The notes below the pieces were generated by a model. That model was not told the origin of the DNA. It saw nothing but the letters and a program-made list of their open reading frames with translations, and made no database searches. This document shows, one piece after another, positions 3,734 to 5,336 of a DNA stretch of 5,336 nt. The position numbers and the translations under genes were made by a program. This DNA comes from Chloroflexota bacterium (lineage in GTDB: Bacteria > Chloroflexota > Anaerolineae > SpSt-600), in contig DRAO01000195.1 in assembly GCA_011041825.1 (NCBI GenBank), positions 1 to 5,336 of the forward strand, in the 5' to 3' direction. Numbering within the stretch: the stretch's first letter is position 1; every line of letters starts with the position of its first letter.

Positions 3734-5336
3734 ATGGGCACCTTTGTGCATCTCCACACCCATAGCGAATACTCCCTTTTGGATGGGCTCCCGCATATAG
3801 ACCAGTTGATCCAGGCTGCCATTGAGATGGGGATGCCCGCCTTGGCCATTACCGACCATGGGGTTATGTACGGGGCGGTGGAGTTCTACCTGAAAGCTCG
3901 GGAACGGGGCCTTAAGCCCATCATCGGTTGCGAGATTTACCTCGCCCCCCGGAGTATGCACGACCGGGATAAGAACTCTTACCACCTCGTGTTGCTCGCC
4001 CGGGATAACACCGGGTACCTGAACCTGATGAAAATCGCCACCGCCGCCCAGCTTGAGGGCTTCTATTACAAGCCCCGGGTGGATAAGGACTACCTGGCGG
4101 CCCATTCCCAGGGGCTCATCGCCTTATCCTCTTGCGGCTCGGGGGAAATCCCCCGGCTTATCCTGGAAGGGCGTAAGGACGAGGCCCGCCGGGTAGCCGC
4201 TTGGTACAAGGAGGTCTTCGGCCCCGAGGGGTTCTACCTGGAGCTTCAGGAACACGACATCCCCGAGATGGAGGAGGTTAACCGGGAATTGGTGGCGATG
4301 AGCAGGGAACTGGACATCCCCCTCGTAGCCACCAACGACATCCATTACCTGCGTCCCGAGGATGCCCCTTACCAGGACATCCTCCTCTGCATCCAGACCA
4401 ACTCCCTGATTTCAGACCCCAACCGGATGCGGATGAGCGGCACTTCCTATTATATGCGGTCGCCGGAGGAGATGGCCCAGCTCTTCTCGGAAGTCCCCGA
4501 AGCCATCGAGAACACCCTGCGTATCGCCGAGATGTGCAATGTCGTGCTGGAGGAGAAGGTCTTCCACCTGCCGGATTTCCCCGTGCCAGAGGGCTACACC
4601 CCCCACTCCTACCTGGTGCACCTGTGCCGGGAAGGGCTCAAGAAGCGCTACGAGAAAATCACCCCCGAAATCGAACAGCGCCTCAACTACGAACTCGAAG
4701 TCATCCACAATATGGGCTTCGATAACTATTTCCTCATCGTATGGGATATAGTGCGTTTCGCCAAGAGCCGGGGCATCTTGGTAGGACCAGGACGTGGCTC
4801 AGCGGCAGCCAGTATGGTCTCCTATTGCCTGGGGATTACTGAACTCGACCCCCTCAAGCACGGGCTCATCTTCGAGCGCTTCCTCAACCCGGGGCGGGTC
4901 ACTATGCCCGATATTGATATGGACTTCCCCGATGACCGTCGGGATGAGGTCATCCAGTATGTGGTGGAGAAATACGGCTCAGACCGGGTGGCTCAGATTA
5001 TCACCTTTGGGACGATGGGAGCCAAGGCAGCCATCAGGGACGTGGGCAAAGCTATGGACCTGCCCCCCGGGGAGGTGGACCGCCTCGCCAAGATGATTCC
5101 CCCCGGTCCTAAGGTTACCATAGATTACGCCCTGAGCCACTCCCCTCGCCTGAGGGAGCTTTATGAGGAGAGCGATTACATCCAGAAGCTAATCGAAACG
5201 GCCAAGAGGCTGGAAGGGGTGGCACGGCATGCTTCCACCCACGCCGCCGGAATAGTGGTGGCCGATGCCCCCCTGGTCAATTACACCCCCTTGCACCGCC
5301 CTACCCGGGGCGAGGCTGGTGGTTCCATCGTAACCC
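3734..5336 (+). CDS. dnaE: DNA polymerase III alpha subunit, N-terminal 534 codons (3' end outside window)
   Basis: The frame stays open from ATG 3734 to the window end with no stop or frameshift. The protein is the replicative polymerase, which extends DNA at the fork as the core of the holoenzyme. Residues 1 to about 210 are a PHP domain with the expected metal-ligand candidates: H6 and H8 (HLHTHS), D41-H42 (TDHG), E67, H84, C134, and D202/H204 (NDIHYL). An unbroken set like this is usual in DnaE proteins whose PHP domain retains metal-dependent 3'-5' proofreading. The polymerase domain shows GPGRGSAAASMVSYCLGI (351-368), then PDIDMDF (392-398), whose D393 and D395 match the catalytic pair of E. 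coli DnaE (D401, D403). HASTHAAGIVV follows near residue 500. The third catalytic Asp, the fingers end, and the OB and tau-binding regions lie beyond the window. Its Shine-Dalgarno (AGGG, 3721-3724, 9 nt spacing) is weak. Confidence 0.97.
   Translation, partial: MGTFVHLHTHSEYSLLDGLPHIDQLIQAAIEMGMPALAITDHGVMYGAVEFYLKARERGLKPIIGCEIYLAPRSMHDRDKNSYHLVLLARDNTGYLNLMKIATAAQLEGFYYKPRVDKDYLAAHSQGLIALSSCGSGEIPRLILEGRKDEARRVAAWYKEVFGPEGFYLELQEHDIPEMEEVNRELVAMSRELDIPLVATNDIHYLRPEDAPYQDILLCIQTNSLISDPNRMRMSGTSYYMRSPEEMAQLFSEVPEAIENTLRIAEMCNVVLEEKVFHLPDFPVPEGYTPHSYLVHLCREGLKKRYEKITPEIEQRLNYELEVIHNMGFDNYFLIVWDIVRFAKSRGILVGPGRGSAAASMVSYCLGITELDPLKHGLIFERFLNPGRVTMPDIDMDFPDDRRDEVIQYVVEKYGSDRVAQIITFGTMGAKAAIRDVGKAMDLPPGEVDRLAKMIPPGPKVTIDYALSHSPRLRELYEESDYIQKLIETAKRLEGVARHASTHAAGIVVADAPLVNYTPLHRPTRGEAGGSIVT

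Noticed and set aside
3725..4105. 126-codon minus-strand open frame opposite the start of dnaE
   Set aside because: Antisense shadow of the DnaE PHP domain.

Overview
The window carries five bacterial protein genes and one small, probably non-autonomous mobile element. The coding style (ATG, GTG and TTG starts, Shine-Dalgarno sites, sigma70-like boxes) is bacterial. A receiver-CpaE-like fusion, endonuclease V, a T. maritima-like sirtuin and a PHP-containing DnaE would fit a Chloroflexota (Dehalococcoidia-like) or similar environmental bacterium. That placement is a guess; no marker in the window fixes the taxon.

Layout. Positions 1-366 (minus strand) hold the N-terminal 122 codons of an FAD-dependent oxidoreductase of the geranylgeranyl-reductase/monooxygenase-like group, with its own promoter at 404-432. 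A 344-bp divergent intergenic region follows; it holds a candidate forward promoter and a hairpin-rich leader. Genes 711-1823 (receiver domain fused to a CpaE/TadZ-type ParA-like ATPase) and 1836-2528 (endonuclease V, nfi) lie 12 bp apart and look co-transcribed. A 397-bp non-coding stretch (2529-2925) is packed with palindromes. Then come a class-U-like Sir2 deacylase (2926-3687) and, 46 bp later, the first 534 codons of dnaE (3734 to the window end), which has an extended -10 promoter directly after the sir2 stop.

The main discovery is inside 2529-2925. Positions 2706-2884 form a 179-bp element with 19-bp imperfect terminal inverted repeats (15/19 identical, all four differences transitions). 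A perfect 9-bp direct repeat, TCAGGTAGC, abuts it exactly on both sides. It has no ORF, and most of its length folds back on itself. This is the signature of a MITE-like element that inserted 41 bp upstream of sir2. Its internal palindromes also form mutually exclusive stems, one of them terminator-like. The sir2 Shine-Dalgarno is itself locked in a 5-bp hairpin touching the start codon. Sir2 expression may therefore be shaped by the insertion and by RNA structure.

Functionally the plus-strand genes mix signalling or positioning (receiver-ATPase), repair of deaminated DNA (nfi), NAD-dependent deacylation (sir2) and replication (dnaE). No shared pathway is shown beyond the nfi pairing. No CRISPR array, tRNA, rRNA or complete insertion sequence is visible.
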